Of a stretch of DNA of 52,826 bases, positions 25,690-35,400 are shown piece by piece; position 1 is the first letter of the stretch; each line of letters opens with the position of its first letter. This stretch comes from Flavobacterium sp. Its GTDB lineage: Bacteria; Bacteroidota; Bacteroidia; Flavobacteriales; Flavobacteriaceae. The stretch is from NCBI GenBank assembly GCA_030151255.1, contig JASLED010000042.1:1-52826 (forward strand). Reading direction: 5' to 3'. The notes beneath the pieces are model-generated. The model searched no databases and had not been told where the DNA came from. It saw only the letters and a program-made list of their open reading frames with translations. The position numbers and the translations under genes are program-made.

Positions 25690-25697
25690 TATATTTG
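25690..25697 (+). promoter_or_regulatory. -7 promoter box of the TPR gene
   Basis: TATATTTG is a perfect TAnnTTTG box 23 bases before the ATG. The -33 is weak (CTG at 25666-25668, 21-bp spacer). Confidence 0.5.
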
Positions 25698-25720
25698 ACA
25701 TTAAAATAAATCGAAAATCA

Positions 25721-28700
25721 ATGCGTAAAATAAATAGGTTGGCTTATATAGCTGCTTTCGTAGGTAGTATGAGCCTTTATGCACAGCAAACCGTTGTTTA
25801 TAATGGGCCATATGCTACATATAATCACGCGGTGTCTTTGTATAACGAACAAGAATATTTAGCAGCTCAATTGTTGTTTGAGAAGTTGAAAAAAGAACAA
25901 ATATCTACAAATGATGAAATGTCAGCCGATTGCGCATATTACATTGCAAATTGTGCTATAAGATTAGGGCAAGAAGGAGCTGAAAATAAAATTGATGAGT
26001 TTGTAGTAAATTATCCTACAAGTTCAAAACAAAGTTTAGCATACATAGAAGCTACCGATTATTATTTTAGCAAAGGTGATTTTGCCAAAGCAGCTCATTA
26101 TGCAGCAAAAGTGAAAGATCAAACGGTTGGAGATGACAAAGCCGCAGATCGTTTCTTTTTTGAAAAAGGATACAGTTTTTTCTATATAAAAAATAAAAAA
26201 GAAGCTAAAAAATATTTAGAAAAAGTAAATAAAAATAGCGAATGGGGTGAGCAAGCAACTTATTATTTAGGATATATTGCTTATGATACTGATAATTTTG
26301 ACGATGCCAGAAAACTTTTTGAAAAAGTAGAAAGTAAGGATAAATACAAAGAGAAAATGGGATATTTTCAGGCTGATATGAATTTTAAAACAGGTCAGTT
26401 TGAAAAAGCTATTCAGGATGGATTGGCTCAAATTAATAAATCAAATCCTCAAGAAAAATCTGAGCTTTCTAAAATTATTGGAGAAAGTTATTTTAACCTA
26501 AAAGAATACGATAAAGCATTGCCATATTTATTGGCTTATCAAGGCAAAAATGGCAAATGGAATAATACGGATTATTATCAGTTGGGATACGCTTATTATA
26601 AGTCAAAAAATTACGATAAAGCAATTGAACAATTTAATAAAATTATTGAGGGAGATAATGCAATTGCCCAAAATGCATATTATCACTTAGGAGAAAGTTA
26701 TTTGAATACGCACAAGAAAACGCAAGCTCTAAATGCGTTTAAAAATGCTTCAGAAATGAAGTTTGATGCAAGTATTCAAGAAGATGCATATTTGAATTAT
26801 GCAAAATTAAGCTACGACATCGGAAATGCTTATCAGAGCCCTTCTGCTGTTTTAAGTGGCTTTATTGAAAAATATCCAAACTCACCATATCGTTCAGAGT
26901 TAGAAGGATTATTAATCGATTCATATATTACTTCAAAAAACTTTAAAGAAGCTTTAGTTTTATTAGAAAAAAATAAAACGGTGAGTAATAAAGAAGCTTA
27001 TCAAAAAGTAACTTTTTATCGCGGTCAAGAATTATTTGCAGAAAACGCTTATGATGATGCCCTAAAAATGTTTTCAAAATCATTAGCAGAACGTCAAAAT
27101 AACGAGTTTACCGCACGCGCTTATTACTGGCAAGCAGAAACATATTATGCACAAAATAAATTGGCAGATGCGGTTGCTTCTTACAATGAATTTGCAAATA
27201 ACCCACAAGCAAAAAATACTCCAGAATATAAAAACTTGAGTTATAACTTGGGATATGCTTATTTTAAACAAAAAGAATACGGAAAAGCAGCAAAGCAATT
27301 TTCAAACTACGTAAGCGCTAGTCCAAAAGATGATGCAAGACGTATTGATGCTTATTTGCGTTTAGGAGATAGCGAGTTTGTAGAAGGAAATTACTGGGCA
27401 GCTATGGAAGCTTATAATAAAGTAATTGATGCTAAAAAATCTGATGTAGAATATGCTCGTTTCCAAAAAGCATTGGCTTATGGTTTTGTAGATAGATTAC
27501 CGAAAAAAGCAGAAGAATTAAATTCTTTTATCAAAGATTATCCGAAATCGGGCTTGGTTGATAATGCTTTATACGAATTAGGAATGACTTATGTTGTAAT
27601 GCAGCAACCTGCTAAAGCTTTACCTATTTTTGATCAATTGCTTAAAAGTTATCCAAAAAGCTCTTATGCGTCAAAAGGATTATTGCGCCAAGGTTTAATT
27701 CATTATAATTCAAACAAACCAGAAGATGCATTGATTAAATTTAAAGCAGTTGTAGTACAATATCCATCAAGTGCAGAAGCAGTTGAGGCAGTACAAAATG
27801 CACGTTTAATTTATGTAGATCAAGGTAAGGTTGACGAATATGCAGTTTGGGTAAAAGGTTTATCATTTGTAAATGTTTCTGATTTAGAGTTGGATAAAGA
27901 CACTTACGAATCGGCAGAAAAGCAATATGCTCAAAATAATACACAAGCAGCAATTGTTGGATTTGAAAAGTATCTAACAGCGTATCCTAAAGGCATAAAA
28001 GCCTTACAAGCTAATTTCTATTTAGCACAGCTTTATTATAACGAAAACAATTTTAATAAAGCAAAAACATATTATACGGCGGTTGTAAATCAAAGTAAAA
28101 ATGAATATACTGAAATCAGTTTATCACGTTTATCAGAGATTTATTTGAAAGAAAAAAATACTGATCAAGCTTTGATTATGTTGAGCCGATTAGAAAATGA
28201 AGCTACGCAAGAACAAAATAAAGTTTTTGCTAAGTCAAACCTAATGAAGCTTTATTATCAGGAAGAAGATTATGCAAACGCATTGAATTATGCCGAGCAA
28301 GTTTTAAAAATGAGTAAAATAGATGATAAAGTAAAAAGTGATGCACAAATTATCATTGCTCGTACAGCATTTAGAAACAAACAATTTGATAAAGCTAAAT
28401 TAGCTTATCAAGATGTTGCAAAAATTGCAAAAGGTGAGTTAGCTGCAGAAGCTTTATATTATGATGCATATTTTAAAAATGCTGAAGGAAAGTATGAAGC
28501 ATCAAACGAAAGTGTACAACGTTTGGCAAAAGATTATGCAACGTATAAATATTATGGTGCAAAAGGATTGGTGTTGATGGCAAAGAATTTTTATAGCCTA
28601 AAAGACGCATTTCAGGCAACTTACATTTTAGATAGTGTAATTAAAAACTTTGGTGAATACTCAGATGTTGTAGCAGAAGCTCAGCAAGAGTTAAGCACTA

Positions 28701-28744
28701 TTAAGGCAAAAGAGGCAAAACACAATTCATCAGTAGCGCAGTAA
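25721..28744 (+). CDS. Large tetratricopeptide repeat protein, exported
   Basis: The 1007-residue protein starts with a signal peptide (about 1-22, SLYAQ) and then consists almost entirely of TPR helices, many in the YbgF/BamD style: YYxAxxxFxxxxxxYPxS, for example SYFNLKEYDKALPYLLAYQ and LGYAYFKQKEYGKAAKQFS. Such periplasmic solenoids act as scaffolds for outer-membrane or cell-wall machinery. The stop is 22 bases before the ATG of the outer-membrane barrel gene, so the two are probably one operon and partners. The pair is conserved in Flavobacteriaceae as I recall; function is not established. Confidence 0.87.
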   Translation: MRKINRLAYIAAFVGSMSLYAQQTVVYNGPYATYNHAVSLYNEQEYLAAQLLFEKLKKEQISTNDEMSADCAYYIANCAIRLGQEGAENKIDEFVVNYPTSSKQSLAYIEATDYYFSKGDFAKAAHYAAKVKDQTVGDDKAADRFFFEKGYSFFYIKNKKEAKKYLEKVNKNSEWGEQATYYLGYIAYDTDNFDDARKLFEKVESKDKYKEKMGYFQADMNFKTGQFEKAIQDGLAQINKSNPQEKSELSKIIGESYFNLKEYDKALPYLLAYQGKNGKWNNTDYYQLGYAYYKSKNYDKAIEQFNKIIEGDNAIAQNAYYHLGESYLNTHKKTQALNAFKNASEMKFDASIQEDAYLNYAKLSYDIGNAYQSPSAVLSGFIEKYPNSPYRSELEGLLIDSYITSKNFKEALVLLEKNKTVSNKEAYQKVTFYRGQELFAENAYDDALKMFSKSLAERQNNEFTARAYYWQAETYYAQNKLADAVASYNEFANNPQAKNTPEYKNLSYNLGYAYFKQKEYGKAAKQFSNYVSASPKDDARRIDAYLRLGDSEFVEGNYWAAMEAYNKVIDAKKSDVEYARFQKALAYGFVDRLPKKAEELNSFIKDYPKSGLVDNALYELGMTYVVMQQPAKALPIFDQLLKSYPKSSYASKGLLRQGLIHYNSNKPEDALIKFKAVVVQYPSSAEAVEAVQNARLIYVDQGKVDEYAVWVKGLSFVNVSDLELDKDTYESAEKQYAQNNTQAAIVGFEKYLTAYPKGIKALQANFYLAQLYYNENNFNKAKTYYTAVVNQSKNEYTEISLSRLSEIYLKEKNTDQALIMLSRLENEATQEQNKVFAKSNLMKLYYQEEDYANALNYAEQVLKMSKIDDKVKSDAQIIIARTAFRNKQFDKAKLAYQDVAKIAKGELAAEALYYDAYFKNAEGKYEASNESVQRLAKDYATYKYYGAKGLVLMAKNFYSLKDAFQATYILDSVIKNFGEYSDVVAEAQQELSTIKAKEAKHNSSVAQ

Positions 28745-28766
28745 GGTTTAATTGAATTCGAACGTA

Positions 28767-30560
28767 ATGAAAAAACAGATAAAAATATTAGCTCTTGTTT
28801 CGGGTGTGCTTGTTTCGGGTGCCACGATTGCACAAGATAAAAAAGGAAATAATTTAGGAACAGAAGTGGTAGACGTAGTAAGACGTTATGATGCAACTGT
28901 TTCTGATGCTTTTAAGGTAAGAGAAGTTCCAAATTTTGACGAAGAAGTTTCAGGAAAGAAAAAACCAGTAGTATATACAATATCTTCTTTTCCGGTAGCT
29001 TCTACATTTGTACCCGCAAAAGGAGAAGCTGCAAAAGTAGAAACAAAAAATAATTTACAACGATTTGATAATTATGCTTTGTTAGGTATTGGCAATTATT
29101 CTAACATAAATGCAGAATTATTTCTAAGTACAGCTATTGATAAGGATAGTTACATTTCTGGATTTCTAACTAATTTTTCGTCAAACGGTGGAATTAAAGA
29201 TCTTCAATTAAAAGATGGTTTTTCTAAAACACATCTTGGCGTAAATTACTCTGGACAGAAGAAAAATATTGGATGGAATACAGAAATTGGAGGATCATTT
29301 CAAACCGTAAATTGGTATGGTTTACCTACAGATTTTGTAGAAATACCAAATACAATTGCAGATTCTATTGATGCATTGCAAAAATTTAAATCATTTTATG
29401 TAGATGGTTCTGTAACATTTAAAGACGCTTTTATTAAATCGGCAGATGTATATTACAGTAATTTCAGTGATGATTTTAATAGAAAGGAAAATAGATTTAG
29501 CATAAAACCAAAAGCAGAAATGATGTTTGCTGATGGATTGTTGGGTAAGCTAAATGTTGTATTGGATTATGTAGGAAGTAATTTTGATAATTACCAATTT
29601 AACTATGCCTTCAATAATCATCAAGATCCAGAAATTGTAGTATTGAATCAAAAAGATAATAATTTTATTGTAGGAGCAGAGCCAAGTGTTGTATTTAAAG
29701 GTGACGATTATAATATTCAAGTTGGAGTAGGATTGTTTTACAATAGCGGTAAAATTGGAAATCAATCAAATAATAGTTTTAAGTTCTATCCTCAAGTTAA
29801 AGCTTCTTATACGTTGGTGCAAAATATTGCAGTGGCATATGCAGGAATTGACGGAAATTTAAAACAAAATTCTTATCAAGATTTTGTACGTGTAAATCCG
29901 TTTGTAGCACCAGATATCCAGGTGTTGCCAACAGATAAAACATACGATTTTTATGTGGGAATGAAAGGAAAACTAGATCACACAATTTCATACAACATTA
30001 AGGCATCTTACCGCAAAGAAAATGATTTGCCTTTGTTTGTATCTACTGGATATTTACCTAATGCATTACATATTCCATATCGTTATGGAAACTCATTTTC
30101 TGCATTGTACGATGAGGTAGAAACAGTAAATGTTTTTGGAGAATTGCGTTTTGATATTTTATCTTCAGTTTCTCTAGGATTAAGAGGAGAATACAATGGC
30201 TACACAACAGATAAAGCAAAAGAGGCTTGGGGCTTGCCAGCAATAAAAATTGGAGCAGATGCTTTAATTGATTTTAATTCACAATGGTTTTCTCGTTTAG
30301 ATTTTCAATATATTGGCGAACGAAAAGATATGTTTAGCACCTTGACAACAACAGATAATAAAATAGATTTTGTAGAGAAAGTACGTGATCTAGATGGCAT
30401 TGTTGATTTTAATTTAATGATAGGATATCGTCCAACTAAAAACTGGACCGTTTTTGTAAAAGGAAATAATCTTTTTAATCAAGATTATCAACAATGGGGT
30501 AATTTTAAATCGCAAGGAATCCAAGTAATGGGCGGAGCGATGTATAAATTCGATTTTTGA
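28767..30560 (+). CDS. Outer-membrane beta-barrel protein, TonB-receptor-like without visible plug
   Basis: From ATG 28767 the protein has 597 residues with a signal peptide (ALVSGVLVSGATIAQ). An upstream in-frame TTG (28752) would add five residues before the signal peptide and is unlikely. After a short segment with YTISSFPVASTFVPAKG, the chain is a run of amphipathic, aromatic-ending strands to the terminal MYKFDF, a typical barrel C-terminus. Relatives are often called TonB-dependent receptors, but no TonB box or plug domain is visible. It follows the TPR gene by 22 bases. Confidence 0.82.
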   Translation: MKKQIKILALVSGVLVSGATIAQDKKGNNLGTEVVDVVRRYDATVSDAFKVREVPNFDEEVSGKKKPVVYTISSFPVASTFVPAKGEAAKVETKNNLQRFDNYALLGIGNYSNINAELFLSTAIDKDSYISGFLTNFSSNGGIKDLQLKDGFSKTHLGVNYSGQKKNIGWNTEIGGSFQTVNWYGLPTDFVEIPNTIADSIDALQKFKSFYVDGSVTFKDAFIKSADVYYSNFSDDFNRKENRFSIKPKAEMMFADGLLGKLNVVLDYVGSNFDNYQFNYAFNNHQDPEIVVLNQKDNNFIVGAEPSVVFKGDDYNIQVGVGLFYNSGKIGNQSNNSFKFYPQVKASYTLVQNIAVAYAGIDGNLKQNSYQDFVRVNPFVAPDIQVLPTDKTYDFYVGMKGKLDHTISYNIKASYRKENDLPLFVSTGYLPNALHIPYRYGNSFSALYDEVETVNVFGELRFDILSSVSLGLRGEYNGYTTDKAKEAWGLPAIKIGADALIDFNSQWFSRLDFQYIGERKDMFSTLTTTDNKIDFVEKVRDLDGIVDFNLMIGYRPTKNWTVFVKGNNLFNQDYQQWGNFKSQGIQVMGGAMYKFDF

Positions 30561-30710
30561 GAATTTTGAAGACAGTGAGTGTTAAAAAACACATTTTTTA
30601 TGTTAAAGTACTTTGAATAAGTACGTTTATATTTTATTAGTTGATTATTATTTTAATTTTGTAAGTGGAAACAACAAATTTAATCTTAAGGCCAGTTAAG
30701 AAATAATCAA

Positions 30711-31160
30711 ATGACATTAAAACAAGAATTAAAGGCAACTTTTCTTCTGCGTTTAAATGATAAAATTGAAGCGTTACATGATATCTTCGAAGATTTAGCA
30801 CAAGGAGCTCAAACCGATGCTAAAAGTTCTGCAGGAGATAAACATGAAACAGCGCTTTCAATGATGCATTTAGAGCAAGAAAACGTTGCGAAAAAAATCA
30901 ATGAAACAATTTTAATTCGCGATATTATCAGTAGAGTGGAAGAAGACAAAAAAAGTGAAATTGTTGAATTTGGTAGTATCGTTAAACTAAACTCAGTAAA
31001 TGTGTTTTTATCGGCAGCAATGCCGGCAGTAACGATAAATGAAACTTCAATTATGGGAGTTTCTATGGATGCTCCAATTGCTAAGGCGCTTTTAGGACGG
31101 AAGTTACATGATAAGTTTTCGTTTAATAATTGTGATTTTACAATTAGCTATATAGAGTAG
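30711..31160 (+). CDS. GreA/GreB-like C-terminal domain protein
   Basis: The 149-residue protein has an N-terminal helical hairpin (about 1-70; MTLKQELKATFLLRLNDKIE, DAKSSAGDKHETALSMM) and a C-terminal domain (about 85-149) whose GSIVKLNSVNVFLSAAMPAV and SPIGKALLG-like MDAPIAKALLGRKLHDKF resemble the FKBP-like half of Gre factors and Rnk. Databases often call it 3-oxoacyl-ACP synthase, which the sequence does not support. It may bind RNA polymerase. A perfect -7 box TAATTTTG lies at 30654-30661. It ends at a strong terminator. Confidence 0.75.
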   Translation: MTLKQELKATFLLRLNDKIEALHDIFEDLAQGAQTDAKSSAGDKHETALSMMHLEQENVAKKINETILIRDIISRVEEDKKSEIVEFGSIVKLNSVNVFLSAAMPAVTINETSIMGVSMDAPIAKALLGRKLHDKFSFNNCDFTISYIE

Positions 31161-31182
31161 AAATTTTGAAAATTTTTTAAAT

Positions 31183-31218
31183 AAAACAGGTATAAGCGGT
31201 AGTTTATACCTGTTTTTT
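31183..31218 (+). terminator. Terminator of the Gre-like gene
   Basis: Perfect 13-bp arms 31183-31195 and 31204-31216 with an 8-nt loop and T-run. Confidence 0.92.
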
Positions 31219-31285
31219 TATGCGTTTTTTTTTAGAATTGATATATTTGTTTAAGCTATCTATGAAGATGTAATATACTTATACG

Positions 31286-32113
31286 ATGGATAAAAACAAT
31301 TTAATAGCAGAAATAATGAATGAAGAAATTAATTATGTTGACATAAATAGAAAATCTTGGAATAATAAAATAGAAGCACATCTAAAATCGGAGTTTTATG
31401 ATGTGAAGAGCTTTGTGGAAGGTGTTAATTCATTAAACGAAATTGAACTTCAATTACTTGGTAATATTTCAGGAAAAAAAATATTGCATTTACAATGTCA
31501 CTTTGGTCAAGACACAATTTCATTGAGTAGATTAGGAGCGTGTGTTACTGGAGTTGATTTATCTGATAAAGCCATTGAAAGTGCTATTAAATTAGCACAG
31601 CAAACAAACTCCTCTGTAAAATTTATTTGTTCGGATGTGTATGATTTACCCAATCATTTACATGAGAAATTTGATATTGTTTATACAAGTTATGGTGTAA
31701 TTGGATGGTTGCCCGATATGGATAAATGGGCAAATGTGATTTCTCAATTTTTAAAGCCAGAAGGTAAGTTGATTTTTGTAGAGTTTCATCCTTTTGTTTG
31801 GATGTATGATTCAGATTTTCAGAATATAAATTATAATTATTTTAATGCTGAGGCAATTCAAGAAACCGAAAGCGGAACCTATGCCGACAAAGACGCTGAT
31901 ATTACGCAATCTTATGTTTGTTGGAATCATCCTATAAGTGAAGTGATTACAGGATTACTAAAAAACAAATTAACTATTACAGATTTTCAAGAATATGATT
32001 ATTCGCCCTATGCATGTTTTAATCACACAGTAGAGTTTGAGCAAAAAAAGTTTAGAATAAAACACTTGGAAAATAAAATTCCGATGGTTTACTCTATTGT
32101 GACAAAAAAATAA
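31286..32113 (+). CDS. Class I SAM-dependent methyltransferase
   Basis: A 275-residue methyltransferase. Motif I is degenerate but recognisable as ILHLQCHFGQDTISLSRLGA (about 67-86), followed by the acidic motif II residue in VTGVDLSDKAIE, FICSDVYDLP and the motif IV region FDIVYTSYGVIGWLPD. CHFGQDT is typical of a Bacteroidota/Firmicutes methyltransferase group with unknown substrates. An alternative start at ATG 31316 (MNEEINYVDINRKSW) would remove ten residues and matches how many relatives begin. A perfect -7 box TATATTTG is at 31242-31249. It is monocistronic between the Gre-like gene and gyrB. Confidence 0.87.
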   Translation: MDKNNLIAEIMNEEINYVDINRKSWNNKIEAHLKSEFYDVKSFVEGVNSLNEIELQLLGNISGKKILHLQCHFGQDTISLSRLGACVTGVDLSDKAIESAIKLAQQTNSSVKFICSDVYDLPNHLHEKFDIVYTSYGVIGWLPDMDKWANVISQFLKPEGKLIFVEFHPFVWMYDSDFQNINYNYFNAEAIQETESGTYADKDADITQSYVCWNHPISEVITGLLKNKLTITDFQEYDYSPYACFNHTVEFEQKKFRIKHLENKIPMVYSIVTKK

Positions 32114-32246
32114 AATAAGAAAGAGGAAAAGATGTCTCATTTTATTTTTCTATATTGAGCAGAATATTTATATTTAGTATTGTTAAAATGTAATTAAAAA
32201 AAGTAAAACTAATTAAACAAATAGCTTGATATATAAGTCAATTTAG

Positions 32247-32277
32247 TTGATTGGCTAGTATTAAAATGTTATATTTG
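32247..32277 (+). promoter_or_regulatory. gyrB promoter
   Basis: TTG (32247-32249), a 20-bp spacer and TATATTTG (32270-32277), a perfect Bacteroidota -7 box. The gyrB ATG is 27 bases downstream. Confidence 0.7.
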
Positions 32278-32303
32278 TACGTTAGTTATTTTACAAAAAA
32301 ATT

Positions 32304-34244
32304 ATGAGCCAAGAAATAAATAAGGGAAATTACTCAGCTGATAGTATTCAGGCATTAGAAGGAATGGAGCATGTAAGAATGCGTCCGTCAATGTATATTG
32401 GAGATGTAGGAGTGCGTGGATTGCATCATTTGGTATATGAGGTGGTAGATAACTCTATTGACGAAGCTTTAGCTGGACATTGTGATACAATTAACGTTGT
32501 AATCAATAAAGATAACTCAGTTTCTGTAGAAGATAACGGAAGAGGAATTCCGGTAGATATGCATAAAAAAGAAGGTGTATCTGCTTTGGAAGTTGTAATG
32601 ACAAAAATTGGAGCTGGAGGTAAGTTTGATAAAGATTCTTATAAAGTTTCTGGAGGTTTACACGGGGTAGGTGTATCATGTGTAAATGCATTATCTGATT
32701 TATTACATGCAATTGTTTTTAGAGATGGTAAAATTTACGAGCAAGAGTATTCTCGTGGTAAAGCATTATATCCTGTAAAAAACACTGGAGAAACATCAAA
32801 AAGAGGAACTAAAGTTACATTTAAACCAGATGCAACTATTTTTACTCAAACCTTAGAGTATTCTTATGAAACATTAGCTTCTCGTTTAAGAGAATTATCT
32901 TTCCTAAACAAGGGCCTTACAATTACTCTTACAGACGAAAGAGAAGTAAATGACAAAGGAGAATACAGACATGAAGTTTTCTTTTCAAGAGAAGGATTAA
33001 GAGAGTTTATTAAATTCTTAGACGGAAATCGTGTGCCAATTATCAACGATGTTATCTGGATGGAATCTGATAAAGGAGATGTGCCTGTAGAAGTTGCATT
33101 GGTTTACAATGATACGTATTCTGAAAATATTTATTCATACGTAAATAATATTAACACACACGAAGGAGGAACGCATTTACAAGGTTTCCGTATGGGATTA
33201 ACTCGTACGTTGAAAAAATATGCAGATACTTCTGGATTGTTAGATAAACTGAAATTCGAAATTAGTGGTGATGATTTCCGTGAAGGATTAACAGCTATTA
33301 TCTCTGTAAAGGTAATGGAACCACAATTTGAAGGACAAACAAAAACAAAATTAGGTAATAGAGAAGTGGTTTCGCCAGTAAGTCAGGTTGTGGCTGAAAT
33401 GTTGGAAAATTACTTAGAAGAAAATCCTAATGATGCTAAAATAATTGTACAAAAAGTAATTTTAGCTGCACAAGCAAGACACGCTGCTAAAAAAGCGCGT
33501 GAAATGGTACAACGTAAAACTGTAATGACAGGAGGCGGTTTACCAGGAAAATTATCCGATTGTTCAGAGCAAGATCCTACAAAATGTGAGGTATTCTTAG
33601 TAGAGGGTGACTCTGCGGGTGGTACTGCAAAACAAGGTAGAGACAGAAACTTTCAAGCAATTTTGCCGTTGAGAGGTAAAATCTTGAACGTTGAAAAAGC
33701 AATGGGACATAAAGTTTTTGAAAGCGAAGAAATTAAAAATATTTTCACTGCTCTAGGTGTTACAATCGGAACAGAAGAAGATAGTAAAGCATTAAACTTA
33801 GAAAAATTGCGTTACCATAAAGTAGTAATTATGTGTGATGCCGATGTAGATGGTAGTCACATTGCTACACTTATCTTAACATTCTTTTTCCGTTATATGC
33901 GTGGATTAATTGAAAATGGACACGTTTATATTGCTACTCCGCCATTATACATGGTGAAAAAAGGACAGAAAAAAATCTATGCTTGGTCAGATGATGAACG
34001 TATTGCTTTATTAGAAGAGATGGGAAGTGGATCTAGCGTACAGCGTTATAAAGGTCTTGGAGAAATGAATGCTGAGCAATTATGGGAAACAACAATGAAC
34101 CCAGAGCACCGTATTTTACGTCAAGTAACAATTGATAATTTAAAAGAAGCAGATTTGGTATTTTCTATGTTAATGGGAGATGAAGTTCCACCACGTAGAG
34201 AATTTATCGAGAAAAACGCAACATACGCGAAAATCGATGCTTAA
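32304..34244 (+). CDS. gyrB: DNA gyrase subunit B
   Basis: The ATPase subunit of gyrase, which with GyrA introduces negative supercoils. The 646 residues hold the GHKL ATPase (about 1-220: EVVDNSIDEALAG, VEDNGRGIPV, GLHGVGVSCVNALS), transducer domain, TOPRIM (about 430-545: EGDSAGGTAKQGRDR, PLRGKILNVEKA, DADVDGSHI) and the GyrA-binding tail ending in QRYKGLGEMNAEQLWETTMN. The length is the compact form without the E. coli insert. A 20-spaced promoter precedes it and an intrinsic terminator follows, just 25 bases before mdh. Confidence 0.98.
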   Translation: MSQEINKGNYSADSIQALEGMEHVRMRPSMYIGDVGVRGLHHLVYEVVDNSIDEALAGHCDTINVVINKDNSVSVEDNGRGIPVDMHKKEGVSALEVVMTKIGAGGKFDKDSYKVSGGLHGVGVSCVNALSDLLHAIVFRDGKIYEQEYSRGKALYPVKNTGETSKRGTKVTFKPDATIFTQTLEYSYETLASRLRELSFLNKGLTITLTDEREVNDKGEYRHEVFFSREGLREFIKFLDGNRVPIINDVIWMESDKGDVPVEVALVYNDTYSENIYSYVNNINTHEGGTHLQGFRMGLTRTLKKYADTSGLLDKLKFEISGDDFREGLTAIISVKVMEPQFEGQTKTKLGNREVVSPVSQVVAEMLENYLEENPNDAKIIVQKVILAAQARHAAKKAREMVQRKTVMTGGGLPGKLSDCSEQDPTKCEVFLVEGDSAGGTAKQGRDRNFQAILPLRGKILNVEKAMGHKVFESEEIKNIFTALGVTIGTEEDSKALNLEKLRYHKVVIMCDADVDGSHIATLILTFFFRYMRGLIENGHVYIATPPLYMVKKGQKKIYAWSDDERIALLEEMGSGSSVQRYKGLGEMNAEQLWETTMNPEHRILRQVTIDNLKEADLVFSMLMGDEVPPRREFIEKNATYAKIDA

Positions 34245-34262
34245 TTATACATTGAAATATAT

Positions 34263-34298
34263 AAAGGTCAAGCATGTTATGGTTTGACCTTTTTTTTT
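34263..34298 (+). terminator. Terminator after gyrB
   Basis: Arms 34263-34273 and 34282-34292 (11 pairs, one G-U), 8-nt loop, 8-9 T tail. It leaves only about 25 bases before mdh, so mdh expression may depend on read-through or on a promoter inside gyrB. Confidence 0.88.
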
Positions 34299-34323
34299 AA
34301 AACTAATATTTAAAACCATTATT

Positions 34324-35259
34324 ATGAAGGTATCTGTTATTGGAGCAGGCAACGTAGGGGCTACGTGTGCTGAAATCATCGCATTTAGACAAATAGCAAG
34401 CGAAGTAGTGCTTGTTGATATTACTGAAGGTTTAGCAGAAGGCAAAGCAATGGATATAATGCAATGCTCATCAACCTCAGGTTTTGACACAGTTGTAAAA
34501 GGAGTTACTAAACAGTACTCAAAAACTGTTAATAGTGATGTTGTTGTTATTACTTCAGGAATTCCTCGTAAACCAGGAATGACAAGAGAGGAGCTTATCG
34601 GTACAAATACCAATATAGTAAAATCTGTTATGGAAAGTGCTTTAACAGTTTCTCCAAATGCTATTTTTGTAATTGTAACTAATCCTATGGATACAATGGC
34701 ACTGGCAGCATATAAAATTGCAGGTTTACCAAAAAATAGAATTATTGGTATGGGCGGAGCGTTAGATTCTGCGCGTTTTAAATATTTTTTAAGTCAAAAG
34801 TTACAAAAACCAGTTGCTGATATTGAAGGAATGGTTATTGGAGGTCATGGAGATACTACAATGATACCGTTAATTCGTTTAGCTACTTATAAAGGAATTC
34901 CTGTTTCTCAATTCTTGTCAGAAGAAGATCAAAATGAAGTAGTGCAACAAACAATGGTTGGAGGAGCTACACTTACAAAACTATTAGGTACATCTGCATG
35001 GTATGCTCCTGGAGCTGCCGTAGCAAATTTAGTAGACAGTATTTTGCATGATAGACATAAAATGATTCCGTGTTCTGTTTTATTAGAAGGAGAATATAAC
35101 GAACAAGATATCTTTATTGGTGTTCCTTGTATTATTGGCAAAAATGGAGTAGAACAAATTGTAGATATATCATTAAGTAAATCCGAAAAAGAATTGTTTA
35201 GCAAAAGTGCCGAAGCAATTAAAGAAGTAAATAAAGAGTTAAATAGTTTTATTTCATAA
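34324..35259 (+). CDS. mdh: Malate dehydrogenase (NAD, LDH-like type)
   Basis: It interconverts malate and oxaloacetate in the citric acid cycle. The 311 residues show the NAD motif GAGNVGATCAE (about 7-17), VLVDITEGLAEGKAMD with the adenosine-ribose Asp, the mobile loop GIPRKPGMTREEL with substrate Arg residues, VTNPMD, and the catalytic His in GGHGDTTMIPL. Arg in RKPG distinguishes it from lactate dehydrogenases. The order gyrB-mdh-secDF is familiar in Flavobacteriaceae. The window also encodes Mqo at 40359, so malate can be oxidised by two routes. Confidence 0.96.
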   Translation: MKVSVIGAGNVGATCAEIIAFRQIASEVVLVDITEGLAEGKAMDIMQCSSTSGFDTVVKGVTKQYSKTVNSDVVVITSGIPRKPGMTREELIGTNTNIVKSVMESALTVSPNAIFVIVTNPMDTMALAAYKIAGLPKNRIIGMGGALDSARFKYFLSQKLQKPVADIEGMVIGGHGDTTMIPLIRLATYKGIPVSQFLSEEDQNEVVQQTMVGGATLTKLLGTSAWYAPGAAVANLVDSILHDRHKMIPCSVLLEGEYNEQDIFIGVPCIIGKNGVEQIVDISLSKSEKELFSKSAEAIKEVNKELNSFIS

Positions 35260-35330
35260 AAATTATATAACGCAAACAGCAAAAAAACAGATATAGAGAT
35301 TAGTTTTTTCTGATAAACTTGACAAAACAA

Positions 35331-35361
35331 TTGGTAATTCTATTGTCATACTTTATATTTG
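35331..35361 (+). promoter_or_regulatory. secDF promoter
   Basis: TTG (35331-35333), a 20-bp spacer and TATATTTG (35354-35361), full match to TTG-N20-TAnnTTTG, 39 bases before the secDF ATG. Confidence 0.7.
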
Positions 35362-35400
35362 CTCGTTTTAAAAAAAATAAATAATTAATTTTAAGTAATA

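Noticed and set aside
30711..31160. 3-oxoacyl-ACP synthase
   Set aside because: Far too short and without the Cys-His-His active site; the C-terminal half looks like a Gre-factor domain.
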